A stretch of DNA of 64,000 nt from Streptomyces sp. NBC_00878 (GCF_026341515.1 NZ_JAPEOK010000001.1:2480001-2544000); one strand, 5' to 3'. Positions 33,231-43,011 are shown, counted from the stretch's first letter. Notes: generated by a model not told the origin, from the letters alone. Program-made: numbers and translations.

Positions 33231-34028
33231 TTGCGGCGTATCAACGGTACGGCCCTCGTCATCGTGGCACTCGTCGGCACACTGGGCGCGCTGGCATTCC
33301 CCGTGTGGTCGTACGCCGACCGCGCCGGTACGGGGGAGGCGAACCTCGCAGCCGGGACCGTACCGACACAGTGGGGGCCGCTGACCGCCACCGACCGCGA
33401 TCTGATCGTCCGGGTGCGCCTGGCCGGTCTGTGGGAGCTGCCGGCGGCGCAGCAGGCACTTGAGCGTGCCCCCAACGAGGCGACGAAGGAGGCGGCCGAC
33501 CACCTGATCGTCGGCCACACCGACCTCGACAAGCGGGTCCGGGGCATCGCGCGGAACCTCGGCGTCGAGCTGCCGAACCAGCCGAACGAGCAGCAGCAGG
33601 GCTGGCTGAACCAGATGACCGCGGCGTCCGATCAGGACTACGTGAAGGTGTGGGCCAACCTCCTGCGGTCCGCGCACGGCAAGATCTTCCCGGCGATCGG
33701 GGCGGTGCGGAACCAGACGCGCAACACCCTGGTGCGGCAGCTCGCCTCGGACGCCAACCAGACCGTGCTCGACCACATCACGGTCCTGGAGAAGACCGGC
33801 GCGGTCGACTTCGACGCGATCGCCAACGACTCGGTGGCCGGATCGACGGCCAGCCCGTCCGGTCCTCCGCCGCCGGCCGCCGGGGTGACCCCGAGTTCGG
33901 CGCCGCCCGTGGAGGCGAACGGGAACATCGACACCACGTCGAGGCCCTCTCCGGGGGCGCCGGGCACGGTCAACACGAGCCGTCCGGATCCCGAGGACCC
34001 GGACGCCACGCCCACGGCCACGCCGTAG
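33231..34028 (+). CDS. Membrane-anchored DUF4142 protein (copy 1)
   Basis: A 265-residue protein starting at TTG 33231, 5 bp after GGGAGG. One N-terminal hydrophobic helix (about 7-25, ending FPVWSYADR) anchors an extracytoplasmic four-helix DUF4142 domain (about 45-195). Motifs shared with the paralogue at 36013-36858 are VRLAGLWELPA, GHTDLDKRV, LPNQPNEQQ and a C-terminal ANQTVLDHITVLEKTG. The last 70 residues are a Pro/Ser/Thr/Ala tail typical of a cell-wall spanning linker. DUF4142 domains resemble ferritin-like helical bundles; no activity is established. A DUF692 enzyme lies immediately downstream. Confidence 0.82.
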   Translation: MRRINGTALVIVALVGTLGALAFPVWSYADRAGTGEANLAAGTVPTQWGPLTATDRDLIVRVRLAGLWELPAAQQALERAPNEATKEAADHLIVGHTDLDKRVRGIARNLGVELPNQPNEQQQGWLNQMTAASDQDYVKVWANLLRSAHGKIFPAIGAVRNQTRNTLVRQLASDANQTVLDHITVLEKTGAVDFDAIANDSVAGSTASPSGPPPPAAGVTPSSAPPVEANGNIDTTSRPSPGAPGTVNTSRPDPEDPDATPTATP

Positions 34029-34095
34029 CGGTTCCTGACCGCCACCCGCGTCCGGAAGCTCAAATGTTGCTCTGAACGTCCCCGCCGATGGGTTC

Positions 34096-34114
34096 GGCCC
34101 CGCTTCCCGGGGCC
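34096..34114. terminator. Short hairpin between DUF4142 and DUF692 genes
   Basis: GGCCCCG (34096-34102) pairs perfectly with CGGGGCC (34108-34114) around 5 nt, 68 bp after the DUF4142 stop. It may reduce read-through to the DUF692 gene or protect the upstream mRNA. Confidence 0.35.
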
Positions 34115-34197
34115 ATCACCCCGTCACGCCGGAACACAGGTCCGTCGAAGGAGACGACACACAGGTCCTGGTAAAGCCGTGATGAAGGAGGGGGATC

Positions 34198-35613
34198 ATG
34201 AAGCACTTGGGTACGGGAATCGGGTGGCGGCCGGAGATCGCCGACGCCGTGGAGCGCATGCCCGGCATCGACTGGGTCGAGGCCGTCGCGGAGAACGTGT
34301 GCCCGGGGCATCTCCCCGAGTCGCTGGTGCGGCTGCGCGAGCGCGGTGTCACGGTCGTTCCGCACGGGGTGTCGCTCGGGCTCGGCGGCGCCGACCGCCC
34401 CGCCGAGGAGAAGCTCGCCGAACTGGCGGCCACCGCCGAGGCCCTCGGCTCCCCGCTGGTCACCGAACACATCGCGTTCGTCCGCGCGGGCGGGGCGCTC
34501 ACCGCCTCGCCACGCCTGGAGGCCGGGCATCTGCTGCCCGTCCCCCGCACCCGGGACGCCCTCGACGTCCTCTGCGAGAACATCCGCATCGCCCAGGAGG
34601 CGCTGCCCGTGCCGCTCGCGGTGGAGAACATCGCGGCGCTGATCTCCTGGCCGGGCGAGGAGATGACCGAGGGACAGTTCCTGTACGACCTGGTCGACCG
34701 CACCGGCGTACGCCTCCTCATCGACGTGGCCAACCTTCACACCAATCACGTCAACCGAGGCGAGGACCCCGCCAAGGCCCTGGACGAGCTGCCCGTCGAG
34801 GCCATCGCGTACGTCCATGTCGCCGGCGGCTTCGAGCGCGACGGTGTCTGGCACGACAGCCACGCCCACGCCGTGCCGCCGGCCGTCCTCGCGATCCTCG
34901 CCGACCTGTCCTCCCGGGTCCGCCCGCCCGGCGTACTCCTGGAGCGCGACGAGAACTTCCCGGCACCGGCCGAGCTGGAGCGGGAGCTGATGGTGATTCG
35001 CGAGACGGTGGAGAAGGGGGCGGCACAGCAGCCGCCTCGCGTCGGCACACCGGATTCCGGCGATCAGCGGGGTTCCAGCGTTCAGGAGAGTTCTGACGAT
35101 CAGGAGAGTTCCGGTGCTCCGAAGAGTTCCGGTGCCCCGCAGGATTCCGGTGCCCCGCGGACTTCTGATGCCCCGCAGGAGCCGTCAGCGTCCACCGACC
35201 CCGCCCGTCAGCGGCTCGCCCTCGCGCAGGCGGCCCTGTTGTCCGCACTCGTCGCCGGGACGCCCGTGCCCGAGGGCTTCGACGGGACCCGGCTGTCGGT
35301 GCAGGCCCGGGCGCTGGCGGGCAAGCGGGCCGATGTCGTCGCCAAGGTCGCTCCGGAGCTGCCGGAGATCCTGGCGGGGGCGTACCGGAAGGCGTTCCTC
35401 GCGTACGCGCACGTCCACCCGATGACCGACGGCTACCGGCGGGACGCGCTGGACTTCGCCGAGCATCTGCTGCTGAACGGCCGGCTGGAAGACGCGGACG
35501 TACGGCGGCGGTTGAGCCACTGGTGGCTGGAGCGCTCGGGCCCCGCCCCGCTGTCGCAGCACCCGGCGGCCCGGCTGGCCCGCGCCACGCGCCGGGTACT
35601 GCTGAGGCGTTGA
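34198..35613 (+). CDS. DUF692 (MNIO) enzyme with a fused C-terminal domain
   Basis: A 471-residue protein whose first 280 residues form a DUF692 TIM barrel, the multinuclear non-heme iron oxidative enzymes (MNIO) such as MbnB that modify residues in peptides. Metal-ligand positions are visible: H in [10 protein letters not shown] and H in VTEHIAF, E in [10 protein letters not shown] and H in [13 protein letters not shown] in [10 protein letters not shown] and H in DSHAHAVP, and E/D in LLERDENFP. An about 60-residue Ser/Gly/Pro/Asp linker (about 285-345) leads to a helical C-terminal domain (about 346-471: [30 protein letters not shown]) that may replace the separate partner protein found beside other MNIOs. 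The ATG follows GAAGGAGG. No Cys-rich substrate peptide is evident nearby. Confidence 0.88.
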   Translation: MKHLGTGIGWRPEIADAVERMPGIDWVEAVAENVCPGHLPESLVRLRERGVTVVPHGVSLGLGGADRPAEEKLAELAATAEALGSPLVTEHIAFVRAGGALTASPRLEAGHLLPVPRTRDALDVLCENIRIAQEALPVPLAVENIAALISWPGEEMTEGQFLYDLVDRTGVRLLIDVANLHTNHVNRGEDPAKALDELPVEAIAYVHVAGGFERDGVWHDSHAHAVPPAVLAILADLSSRVRPPGVLLERDENFPAPAELERELMVIRETVEKGAAQQPPRVGTPDSGDQRGSSVQESSDDQESSGAPKSSGAPQDSGAPRTSDAPQEPSASTDPARQRLALAQAALLSALVAGTPVPEGFDGTRLSVQARALAGKRADVVAKVAPELPEILAGAYRKAFLAYAHVHPMTDGYRRDALDFAEHLLLNGRLEDADVRRRLSHWWLERSGPAPLSQHPAARLARATRRVLLRR

Positions 35614-36012
35614 CGAGGGTCCCGGGGAGACGCTGAGAACCGGTCGGCGCCCGGCGCCGAGGCCTTCGTCACCCCGTGACATCTCTCACCCGACGACACG
35701 GACACCGCGTTTGTCCACGGCCGCGGGCTTCGTACCTGCTCAGAGCCGCCGCGCCGAGGGCCGGGCGCGCGGGCTCGCATCCAACGGACGCCCGGCGCAC
35801 TCCGTGCGGGCAGGTCGTGCGCGGGGCCCCACACGCCGTCGTTCGTCCGCCGCCACAGGGCCACCACCTGCGACAACACCCCTCCTACCACTGTTCGTTC
35901 AGGTTCGTCCCACAGCCGTCCGAACCTGTACCTCACTCGAAGTACACCGGGCAGTAATATTCGGGATCCCATCCGAAGCGCACTAACGTGCGGTGCCGCA
36001 ACAGGAGGCACC
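35614..36012. other. Intergenic region, 399 bp, with an inverted repeat and possible promoter
   Basis: No convincing gene. CAGGTTCG (35900-35907) and CGAACCTG (35921-35928) form a perfect 8-bp inverted repeat around 13 bp. TAATAT at 35955-35960 could be a -10 for the DUF4142 gene at 36013, but no TTGACA-like box precedes it at the right distance. Open frames here (for example 35676-35957) have poor codon use. Confidence 0.5.
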
Positions 36013-36858
36013 ATGCGATCCATCAACAGCCGCGGACTGTTCAGCGGCACCGGGCTCATCATCGCGGGCCTGACGGCGACCCTCGTGGCGCTGATCTTCC
36101 CGATCTGGTCGTACGCGGACCGGTCCGACACCGGCGTGGACACGCTGAACGCCGAGACCGTGTCGACGAGATTCGGCCCGCTGTCCGCGCTGGACCGCGA
36201 GTTCGTCACCAAGGTGCGGCTCGCGGGCCTGTGGGAGCTGCCCGCCGGCCAGCAGGCCGAGGAACGCGGCACGACCCAGGCCGTCAGGACGGCGGGCGAG
36301 CACCTCGTGGAGGGCCACACGTTCCTGGACGAGCGCGTGCGCGACGTGGCCTCGCGGCTCGCCCTCCAGCTGCCCAACCAGCCCAACGAGCAGCAGCGGG
36401 AGTGGCTCGGCACGCTGAGCTCGGCACGGGGCGAGGAGTACGACACCCAGTTCGCGAACATCCTCCGCGCGGCGCACGGCAAGGTGTTCGGCCTGGTCGC
36501 CCAGGTCCGCGCGAACACCCGTAACGCGCTCGTCCGCGAACTCGCCGACGACGCGAACACCACGGTCCTGGACCACATCGAGGTCCTGGAGGCGACCGGC
36601 CTCGTCGACTTCGACGCCCTGGCCCGGGCCGCGGCCGCCGCGACCCCGCCGCCGCTCACCAACGCCCCCGCCCGGCCCGGCCCGACGGACTCCCCGAGCC
36701 CGCCCCGCCCGGTCTCCCCGCCCGCTTCGCCGACCTACGCCCTGCCGCCCCCGGCGACGAGCCGCCCGCCGGAGGAAGCCAAGCCGAAGGATTCCAAGGA
36801 GCCAAAGGAATCCAAGACGTCACAGGGCAGCGACCGGTCCGAGGACAAGAAGGCCTAG
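36013..36858 (+). CDS. Membrane-anchored DUF4142 protein (copy 2)
   Basis: A 281-residue paralogue of the gene at 33231-34028, with an ATG behind CAGGAGG. One anchor helix (about 12-30, ending FPIWSYADR) precedes the helical domain, which repeats VRLAGLWELPA, GHTFLDERV, LPNQPNEQQ and ANTTVLDHIEVLEATG. The C-terminal tail is Pro-rich, then Lys/Glu/Asp/Ser-rich (KPKDSKEPKESKTS), unlike the uncharged tail of copy 1. The two copies flank the DUF692 gene in the same orientation. The pattern suggests gene duplication and a shared role at the cell surface with the DUF692 product. Function unknown. Confidence 0.82.
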   Translation: MRSINSRGLFSGTGLIIAGLTATLVALIFPIWSYADRSDTGVDTLNAETVSTRFGPLSALDREFVTKVRLAGLWELPAGQQAEERGTTQAVRTAGEHLVEGHTFLDERVRDVASRLALQLPNQPNEQQREWLGTLSSARGEEYDTQFANILRAAHGKVFGLVAQVRANTRNALVRELADDANTTVLDHIEVLEATGLVDFDALARAAAAATPPPLTNAPARPGPTDSPSPPRPVSPPASPTYALPPPATSRPPEEAKPKDSKEPKESKTSQGSDRSEDKKA

Positions 36859-36961
36859 CAACCGGAGCGCGCCGAAGCGAAACGTCACACGGTGAAGACG
36901 ATCCGTCCAAATTGTGAACAAGCTGTGGCGCACCCGGGCCTCCTTCGCATAGAAATCCCGC

Positions 36962-37735
36962 ATGTTCTGGGTCCTCCTCCTGCTCCTGGCCTGGGCCGCG
37001 GCCGGCATGACCTGTACGCGTCTGTGCCTGGCCTCCGTCCGCGCCGCCGCCGTCGACGAGACGGATCGGCTGCACGGCCGCGGCCTCACGCTCTACGAGG
37101 CGGCGTTCCTGTCGGGCGGCCCCGCGCGGGTCGCCGATCTGACCCTGGTGTCGATGGCCCGCCAGCGCCGGCTGCTGCTCGCCCACACGGGCTGGGCGAC
37201 CGTCGTGGACCCGCGCGGCCGGGACGAGATGGAGTGTTCGGTGCTGGGCGCGATAGGCCCGGACGGGCAGTCCCGGATCGCGCCGGTCCGTACGACCGCC
37301 GCCGCCGCGGAGTGCGTACGTGCCCTCGCCGACGGCCTTGTCGCGGCCGGCCTCGCCGTGCCGGACGGCGCCCGCACCACCGTCGCGGGCGCCGTCCGCC
37401 AGGTGCGGGCCGCCGCGGCGGCCGTGCTGGTGCTGGGCGGCGTCGCCCTGCTGATGCCTTCTCAGGCCCAGGAGAACCGGGCGCTGGTGGCCATCTGGTT
37501 CACGCTGCCCCTCATCCTCACCCTGAGCTGCCTCGCCGTCGCCCGGATCGAGGTCCACCCCTACACGCGCTGGGCGTCCCCGGCCGGCCAGCACCTGCTC
37601 AGCGCCCTGGCCCGCCGCGCACACACCGACAGCGACGACCGTACGTACCTGACCACTGTGGCCGTACGCGGCGTCCGCGCGATCGGCGAACCGGAGCTGC
37701 GGGCGGCCTTCGCGCACCGCGAGCCGCACGCCTAG
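36962..37735 (+). CDS. TIGR04222-like membrane protein
   Basis: A 257-residue protein with an N-terminal hydrophobic helix (about 1-24), a cytoplasmic or external domain with LYEAAFLSGGPARVADLTLVSMARQRRLLL (TIGR04222 signature) and two further helices (about 148-166 and 178-196). TIGR04222 proteins often end in a Gly/Cys-rich tail, but this one ends REPHA without it. They commonly neighbour DUF692 genes in Streptomyces by recall, so it may belong with the MNIO system upstream. The start has no clear binding site. Confidence 0.7.
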   Translation: MFWVLLLLLAWAAAGMTCTRLCLASVRAAAVDETDRLHGRGLTLYEAAFLSGGPARVADLTLVSMARQRRLLLAHTGWATVVDPRGRDEMECSVLGAIGPDGQSRIAPVRTTAAAAECVRALADGLVAAGLAVPDGARTTVAGAVRQVRAAAAAVLVLGGVALLMPSQAQENRALVAIWFTLPLILTLSCLAVARIEVHPYTRWASPAGQHLLSALARRAHTDSDDRTYLTTVAVRGVRAIGEPELRAAFAHREPHA

Positions 37736-37864
37736 AGCGCGCCCGGGACGCGCGCCGGACGCGCATCGGGGTCATTGGGCCGACACCGGCGGGCCGGTGC
37801 TTTACTTCGCCAAGTACCGAACGAAACATCCCTTTTGTTGCTGCCGTGCACTGAAGGGAAAGCG

Positions 37865-39439
37865 ATGCGAGCTGCCGCCCTCTACGGAACAGCCGGGTCC
37901 CTGGTTCTGACCGCCCTCGTCGCCTCCCCCGCGGGCAGCGCGCAGCCCCGCCTCGGCCGGTCCGAGCTGCACGGCACGGCGGTCGCCGCCCAGCGCGCCG
38001 CCGCCGAAGGCATCCGGTTCGGCAACTGCTCTCAGGAGCAGGACACCCCGGGCAGCCTGCAGTGCGGCACGGTGGAGGTGCCGCTCGACTACGCGCACCC
38101 CGAAGGCAAGAAGATCAAACTGACCGTCAGCCGGGTGAAGGCCACCGGCAAGAACGGCAAGCGGCCGGTTCCCCGGCAGGGCTCCCTCGTCTTCAACCCG
38201 GGCGGCCCCGGCGCCTCCGGCATGTACTTCCCGCTCATCGGCATGATCCCCGAGTGGAAGCGCATCGCGGCGGCATACGACCTGGTCGGCTACGCCCCGC
38301 GCGGGGTCGGCCGCTCCGCACCGCTCTCCTGCCAGGACCCGAAACAGCTACTGAAGGGCCCGTCCCAGTCGCCGACGTACCCCTCGGAGTCGTACAAGGA
38401 GGAGCGCATCGCCGGGGCCAAGGCGTACGCGCGCGGCTGCGTCGAGCGGTCGGGGCGCGAGATCCGGCACTTCTCCTCGCTCAACAACGCCCGCGACCTG
38501 GACGTCCTGCGCGCCGCCCTGGGCGAACGGAAGCTGACCTTCATGGGGGCCTCGTACGGCACGTACTTCGCGTCCCTGTACGCGACGCTGTTCCCCTCGC
38601 ACGTACGCCGGATGGTCTTCGACTCGGCCGTGAACCCTGACCCGGAGAAGGTCTGGTACCGGAACAACCTCGACCAGTCGGCCGCCTTCGAGGGCCGCTG
38701 GGCCGACTTCCGCGCGTGGATGGCCAAGCACGACAAGGTGTACGGGCTGGGGCGCACGCCGGAGGAGGTGCTGCGCAGCTACGAGCGGGCACGGGCACGG
38801 CTCGCCGCCGAGCCCGCGGGCGGCAAGGTCGGGCCGGGCCAGCTCCAGAGCGCGTTCCTCCAGGCCGGGTACTACGACGACTACTGGCCGCATCGCGCGC
38901 AGGCGCTCTCCGCGTATCTGAAGGGCGATCCACAGCCACTGATCCGGCAGGCCGGGCCGTACCCGGAGGGCGTGGAGGAGCGGGAGAACGGCAAGGCGGT
39001 CTACACCGCCATCGAGTGCAACGACGCGCCGTGGCCGCGGGCCTGGCACACCTGGGACCGGGACAACACGCGGCTCGCGCGCGTGGCCCCGTTCGAGACC
39101 TGGGACAACGTCTGGATGAACCTGCCGTGCGCGTACTGGCCGCTGTCCCGGCAACGGCCGCTCGACGTACGCACGTCACCGGGCGAGCTGCCGCCGACAC
39201 TGATCCTGGCCGCCGAACGGGACGCGGCGACGCCGTACACCGGCGCTCTGGAGCTGCACCGGCGCCTTTCGGATTCAGTACTGGTCACGGAGCAGGCATC
39301 GGGCTCGCACGGCATCGGCGGCGGGTCCAATGAGTGCGTCAACAGGTACTTGGACGCGTACTTGCTGGAGGGCAAGCTCCCGGCGCGACGCGCGACCTGC
39401 GCGCCGCACAAGGAGCCAGGTCCGGGTGCGCCCCGTTAG
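37865..39439 (+). CDS. Secreted S33-family tripeptidyl aminopeptidase-like hydrolase
   Basis: A 524-residue secreted alpha/beta hydrolase of the Streptomyces Tap/Slp type, which removes tripeptides from protein N-termini outside the cell. The ATG at 37865 follows GAAGGGAAA; a signal peptide ends near residue 24 (SPAGSAQ). The family landmarks are CGTVEVPLDYAHPEG, VFNPGGPGASG, DLVGYAPRGVGRS, the nucleophile in FMGASYGTYF, the acidic residue in LAAERDAATPY and the histidine in SGSHGIGGG. The nucleophile elbow GASYG replaces the more common GGSYG. It is a single gene ending in a repeat-derived hairpin. Confidence 0.9.
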   Translation: MRAAALYGTAGSLVLTALVASPAGSAQPRLGRSELHGTAVAAQRAAAEGIRFGNCSQEQDTPGSLQCGTVEVPLDYAHPEGKKIKLTVSRVKATGKNGKRPVPRQGSLVFNPGGPGASGMYFPLIGMIPEWKRIAAAYDLVGYAPRGVGRSAPLSCQDPKQLLKGPSQSPTYPSESYKEERIAGAKAYARGCVERSGREIRHFSSLNNARDLDVLRAALGERKLTFMGASYGTYFASLYATLFPSHVRRMVFDSAVNPDPEKVWYRNNLDQSAAFEGRWADFRAWMAKHDKVYGLGRTPEEVLRSYERARARLAAEPAGGKVGPGQLQSAFLQAGYYDDYWPHRAQALSAYLKGDPQPLIRQAGPYPEGVEERENGKAVYTAIECNDAPWPRAWHTWDRDNTRLARVAPFETWDNVWMNLPCAYWPLSRQRPLDVRTSPGELPPTLILAAERDAATPYTGALELHRRLSDSVLVTEQASGSHGIGGGSNECVNRYLDAYLLEGKLPARRATCAPHKEPGPGAPR

Positions 39440-39529
39440 GGGCGCGGGGCTGTATCGATGTGCGGCTCCTCCCCCACTCTCGGCTTTCGCTCGAGCGGGG
39501 GGACCCCCATCGTGGGCGCGACAAGCCCC
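39439..39529. repeat. Dispersed Streptomyces repeat, copy 1, interrupted by a second repeat
   Basis: GGGGCGCGGGGCTGTATCGA and its continuation match copy 2 (44501-44554) up to GCGGCTCC (39469) and again from GTGGGCGCGACAAGCCCC (39512-39529). Between them, the 5-bp GCCGC of copies 2 and 3 is replaced by the 42-bp element at 39470-39511. The element lies between convergent genes and can fold, so it may serve as a terminator. Confidence 0.85.
39470..39511. repeat. 42-bp hairpin repeat nested in the dispersed repeat
   Basis: TCCCCCACTCTCGGCTTTCG followed by CTCGAGCGGGGGGACCCCCATC. The C-run and G-run pair to form a hairpin. A near-identical copy stands alone at 54065-54105 (one small change in the loop), showing that this is an independent repeat family. 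Confidence 0.85.
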
Positions 39530-39585
39530 CACGCACCCGCAGCCGACGGACAACCCCACCCGCGGAGCGCTCGGCAGCGCAGTTG

Positions 39586-40323
39586 TTACGCGAGCCCGGC
39601 GACCAGCTCAGCAACAGACTTACGGCGCCCGGTATAGAACGGCACCTCTTCCCGCACATGCATCCGCGCCTCGGACGCCCGCAAGTGCCGCATGAGGTCC
39701 ACGATGCGATACAACTCGTCCGCCTCGAAGGCGAGGATCCACTCGTAGTCGCCGAGCGAGAACGAGGCGACCGTGTTGGCACGCACGTCCGGGAAGCCGC
39801 GCGCCATCTTGCCGTGGTCGGCGAGCATCCGACGGCGGTCCTCGTCGGGCAGCAGGTACCAGTCGTAGGAGCGCACGAAGGGGTACACGCTGATGTAGTC
39901 GCGCGGCGTCTCGTCGGCGAGGAACGCCGGGACGTGCGAGCGGTTGAACTCCGCCGGCCGGTGCAGCGCCATGTTCGACCAGACCGGCTCCAGCGCACGG
40001 CCCAGCTTCGTACGGCGGAAGAGGTTGTACGCCTCCTGGAGCTGGTCGGCGGTCTCGGCGTGCCACCAGATCATGAGGTCGGCGTCGGCGCGCAGCCCGG
40101 ACACGTCGTACGTGCCGCGGACCGTGACGTCCTTGGCGGCGAGCTGGTCGAAGAGCTCCTGGACCTCGTCCGCGTACCCGGCGCGCGCGGCGTCCTCGGG
40201 AAACACGTCGCGCAGTTTGAACACGGACCAGAGGGTGTAGCGGATGACCTCGTTCAGGTCCTTGGCCTTCTTGCCGGCGTTCGGAGTCCTGGCCGGGCCG
40301 GTGGTGGGGGCGTCGTCACTCAT
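39586..40323 (-). CDS. hemQ: Coproheme decarboxylase (HemQ)
   Basis: A 245-residue member of the chlorite-dismutase-like family that decarboxylates coproheme to heme b using hydrogen peroxide, the last step of the coproporphyrin-dependent route in actinobacteria. Features are [45 protein letters not shown] (with the Tyr used in catalysis in this family) and [31 protein letters not shown], which contains the likely heme histidine region. The ATG lies 4 bp after the hemY stop, so the two are translated together. Confidence 0.93.
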   Translation of the reverse strand: MSDDAPTTGPARTPNAGKKAKDLNEVIRYTLWSVFKLRDVFPEDAARAGYADEVQELFDQLAAKDVTVRGTYDVSGLRADADLMIWWHAETADQLQEAYNLFRRTKLGRALEPVWSNMALHRPAEFNRSHVPAFLADETPRDYISVYPFVRSYDWYLLPDEDRRRMLADHGKMARGFPDVRANTVASFSLGDYEWILAFEADELYRIVDLMRHLRASEARMHVREEVPFYTGRRKSVAELVAGLA

Positions 40324-40327
40324 GGGG

Positions 40328-41833
40328 CTATTCTCCCGCTCCGCCGTGGAGGCTCTGCACCGGGTTCGCGATCAGCGCGTCCGTCAGTCCGGCGCGGTCG
40401 CCGGTGACCTTGTCCACGGCCGCGTCGGCGCTCGCGATGCAGGCAGGGATGCCGACGCCGTCGTACGCCGCTCCGCAGACGGCGAGGCCGGGCAGCTTGC
40501 CGATGTGCTCACGGATGCGGGCCACGCGCGCGTGGTGCCCGACCGGGTACTGGGGCAGTCCGTCGGTCCAGCGGGTCACCCGGGTCTCGACGGGCTCGGC
40601 GGCCAGGCCGGTGGCCTCGCGCAGGTCGTCCCGTGACACGTCGACGAGGCCGGCGTCGTCCCGGCCGAGGATCTCCGTCTCGCCGTACCGCCCGACGGAC
40701 GTGCGCAGGACCACGATGTCCGGGTCCTCCTCGGCGATCCACCCCCACTTCTGGGAGGCGAACGTCGAGGCCTTGATGGTGCGCCCGTCAACAGGCGGCA
40801 CCAGAAAACCGCTGCCTACGGGGAGGGCGATTTCGGCACGCCGGTAGGCGAGGGTGATCAGCGCCATGGAGGCGTACTCGACGGTCGCGAGTTCGGCCGC
40901 GGCGGCCGGGGCCTCGGCGCCGAGCAGCTGGGCCGCGGCACCGGCGGGCACCGCCACGACGACGGCGTCGGCCTGGAGGACGCGACCACCGGCGACGCCA
41001 CCGACGACGACGCGCCATGGCCCGGTGCCGTCCGCCTCAGCCGTCCCGGCCGTCCCGCCCTCGACCCGCCGCAGCTCCGTCACCGGTGCCCCCGTGACGA
41101 TGTCGCCGCCCCGCGCGCGCACCGACTCCGCGACGGCGAGCGGGAGTCCGCCGATGCCGCCCTCGATACCGGTGAAGACCGGCCCCGCCTGCTGGTTCCG
41201 CGCCGCCCTGGCCTGGATCTCGCGGACGGCCTCCGTCAGCGACGTGTGGGTGCGGGCCGCCTCGAAGAGCTGGGGGACGGCCGAGCGCATCGAGATGCGG
41301 TACGCGTCGCCCGCGTAGACCCCGCCGAGGAGGGGCTCGATGAGGCGGTCGACGACCTCGCGGCCGAGGCGCTCCGCCACGAACTCCCCCACCGCCACGT
41401 CGTCGCCGACCTCTGTGCGCGGCAGGTCGCGGTCGCGCTCGATCCGGCGCAGGCCCTCCTCCGAGAGGACTCCGGAAAGGGCTGCCGCATCGCCGGGGAC
41501 TCCCATGACGTGGCCCTTGGGCATGGGCCGCAGCGCCCCGCGCGTCCAGATCGAGGCGCTCGCCGTCGCGGGCGGCTGGAGCCGGTCGGCGAGGCCCACC
41601 TCGCGGGCGAGCGCCACCGCCTCGGGCCGCCGGGCGAGCATCGACTCGGCGCCGAGGTCGACCCGGACCCCGGCGATCTCCCCGGGCAGCAGCTTCCCGC
41701 CGAGCCGGTCCGAGGCCTCCAGGACGGTCACGCGCACCCCGCCGTCCACCAGCCGGTGAGCGGCGGCCAGACCGGCGATACCGCCCCCGATGACGACGAC
41801 ATGACCCGTGCCCGTACGTGTGTCTGCGTGCAT
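40328..41833 (-). CDS. hemY: Coproporphyrinogen/protoporphyrinogen oxidase (HemY)
   Basis: A 501-residue FAD enzyme that oxidises coproporphyrinogen III to coproporphyrin III (older name protoporphyrinogen oxidase, hemG in some annotations). The FAD motif is [21 protein letters not shown] (residues about 9-30). [28 protein letters not shown] and the C-terminal [20 protein letters not shown] are family landmarks. ATG 41833 was chosen over upstream in-frame codons because the Rossmann motif begins nine residues in. It is the first gene of the hemY-hemQ pair. Regulation is not visible. Confidence 0.93.
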   Translation of the reverse strand: MHADTRTGTGHVVVIGGGIAGLAAAHRLVDGGVRVTVLEASDRLGGKLLPGEIAGVRVDLGAESMLARRPEAVALAREVGLADRLQPPATASASIWTRGALRPMPKGHVMGVPGDAAALSGVLSEEGLRRIERDRDLPRTEVGDDVAVGEFVAERLGREVVDRLIEPLLGGVYAGDAYRISMRSAVPQLFEAARTHTSLTEAVREIQARAARNQQAGPVFTGIEGGIGGLPLAVAESVRARGGDIVTGAPVTELRRVEGGTAGTAEADGTGPWRVVVGGVAGGRVLQADAVVVAVPAGAAAQLLGAEAPAAAAELATVEYASMALITLAYRRAEIALPVGSGFLVPPVDGRTIKASTFASQKWGWIAEEDPDIVVLRTSVGRYGETEILGRDDAGLVDVSRDDLREATGLAAEPVETRVTRWTDGLPQYPVGHHARVARIREHIGKLPGLAVCGAAYDGVGIPACIASADAAVDKVTGDRAGLTDALIANPVQSLHGGAGE

Positions 41834-42015
41834 GTCTCCACTGTCCCAGACCCACCGACAGTCCCGCGGGCCCCGGTGCCCGTGAACGTGCCGGTGAGGG
41901 TGTCCATGACGAGTCCGGACCGTGACCTCTTCGGAACCGGATCCGGCCAACGTCTCGCGGGGGTCGGGCGTCGTAGAAGCGTCAGTCATCACGAGACTCT
42001 CGGGGGTAAGCCGAT

Positions 42016-43011
42016 ATGCAGACGCGTGGCAGTGGTACGACCGGGCGCCGGTCCGCACGACCCGTCCAGATCATTTCGGCGCTGTGCCTCGCCGCGGCCC
42101 TCGCGCTGACGGGGTGCTCGGGCGCGGCCGACGGTGGGGGCTCGAGCTCGGATGCCGACAAGGCCGCCGCCCCGGGCGCGAACGAGGCGGGCGCGGGCGC
42201 GGCCGACAGCGACGCGAGCGGCGGCAAGAAGGAGCAGGCCGCCGCGCCACCGAAGCTGACCGCCCACATCATCCACACCGCGTCCCTGACCGTGCAGGTC
42301 AAGGATGTGCCGAAGTCCCTCGACGAGGCCCGCACGGTGGTCGAGAACGCGGGCGGCCTGGTCGGCAACGAAACCACGGACCGCGACTCCAAGGGCCGCG
42401 AGCGCTCCCATGTCGTCTTCCGGGTGCCTTCGGACAAGTACGAGGAGGTGCTCACGGAGCTGGAGGGCTCGGGCAAGCTCATCGACCGCAAGGCGAAGGC
42501 CGAGGACGTCACGGACCAGGTCGTCGACGTGGAGAGCCGTATCAAGACGCAGCGCGCCAGCGTGATACGGATCCGCGAGCTGATGGACCAGGCGACCAAG
42601 CTGAGTGATGTGGTCACCCTTGAGGGCGAGTTGAGCACCCGGCAGGCCGACCTGGAGTCGCTGCTGGCCCAGCAGGCGGCCCTGAAGGACCGTACGAGCC
42701 TGGCCACGATCACCCTGTCGCTGTCCGAGACGCCGGTGAAGAAGGCCGCGGACGACGACCCGGGGTTCGCCGACGCGCTCGGCGGCGGCTGGGACGCGTT
42801 CGTCACCATGTTCCGCTGGCTCGCGCTCGCCCTCGGTGCGGTCCTGCCCTTCCTGGTGGGCGCGGCGCTGCTGCTGCTCCTGTGGATGCGTTTCCTGCGC
42901 GGCCGGACCCTGGGCCGCCCGGTCGCGGCGGCCCCGGGCGGCGCGGCCACGGGCACGAGCCCGCTGCCGGTCGCCCCGCCGGTCAGGGGAGACGGCACCG
43001 ACCAGGACTGA
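42016..43011 (+). CDS. DUF4349 lipoprotein
   Basis: A 331-residue lipoprotein with lipobox LTGC at about residues 31-34, then a 45-residue Ser/Asp/Gly/Ala linker. The DUF4349 domain follows (about 80-260: TASLTVQVKDVPKSLDEARTVVENAGGLVGNE... DVTDQVVDVESRIKTQRASVIRIRELM), including a coiled-coil stretch (TLEGELSTRQADLESLLAQQ). A transmembrane helix (about 268-296) and a basic, Pro-rich cytoplasmic tail end the protein, so both ends are at the membrane. The role of the family is unknown. It is divergent from hemY over 180 bp. Confidence 0.85.
   Translation: MQTRGSGTTGRRSARPVQIISALCLAAALALTGCSGAADGGGSSSDADKAAAPGANEAGAGAADSDASGGKKEQAAAPPKLTAHIIHTASLTVQVKDVPKSLDEARTVVENAGGLVGNETTDRDSKGRERSHVVFRVPSDKYEEVLTELEGSGKLIDRKAKAEDVTDQVVDVESRIKTQRASVIRIRELMDQATKLSDVVTLEGELSTRQADLESLLAQQAALKDRTSLATITLSLSETPVKKAADDDPGFADALGGGWDAFVTMFRWLALALGAVLPFLVGAALLLLLWMRFLRGRTLGRPVAAAPGGAATGTSPLPVAPPVRGDGTDQD

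Noticed and set aside
35676..35986. Possible precursor peptide for the MNIO enzyme
   Set aside because: Two overlapping short frames exist but have no repeated Cys/Asp/Asn core, no binding site and shadow-like codon use.
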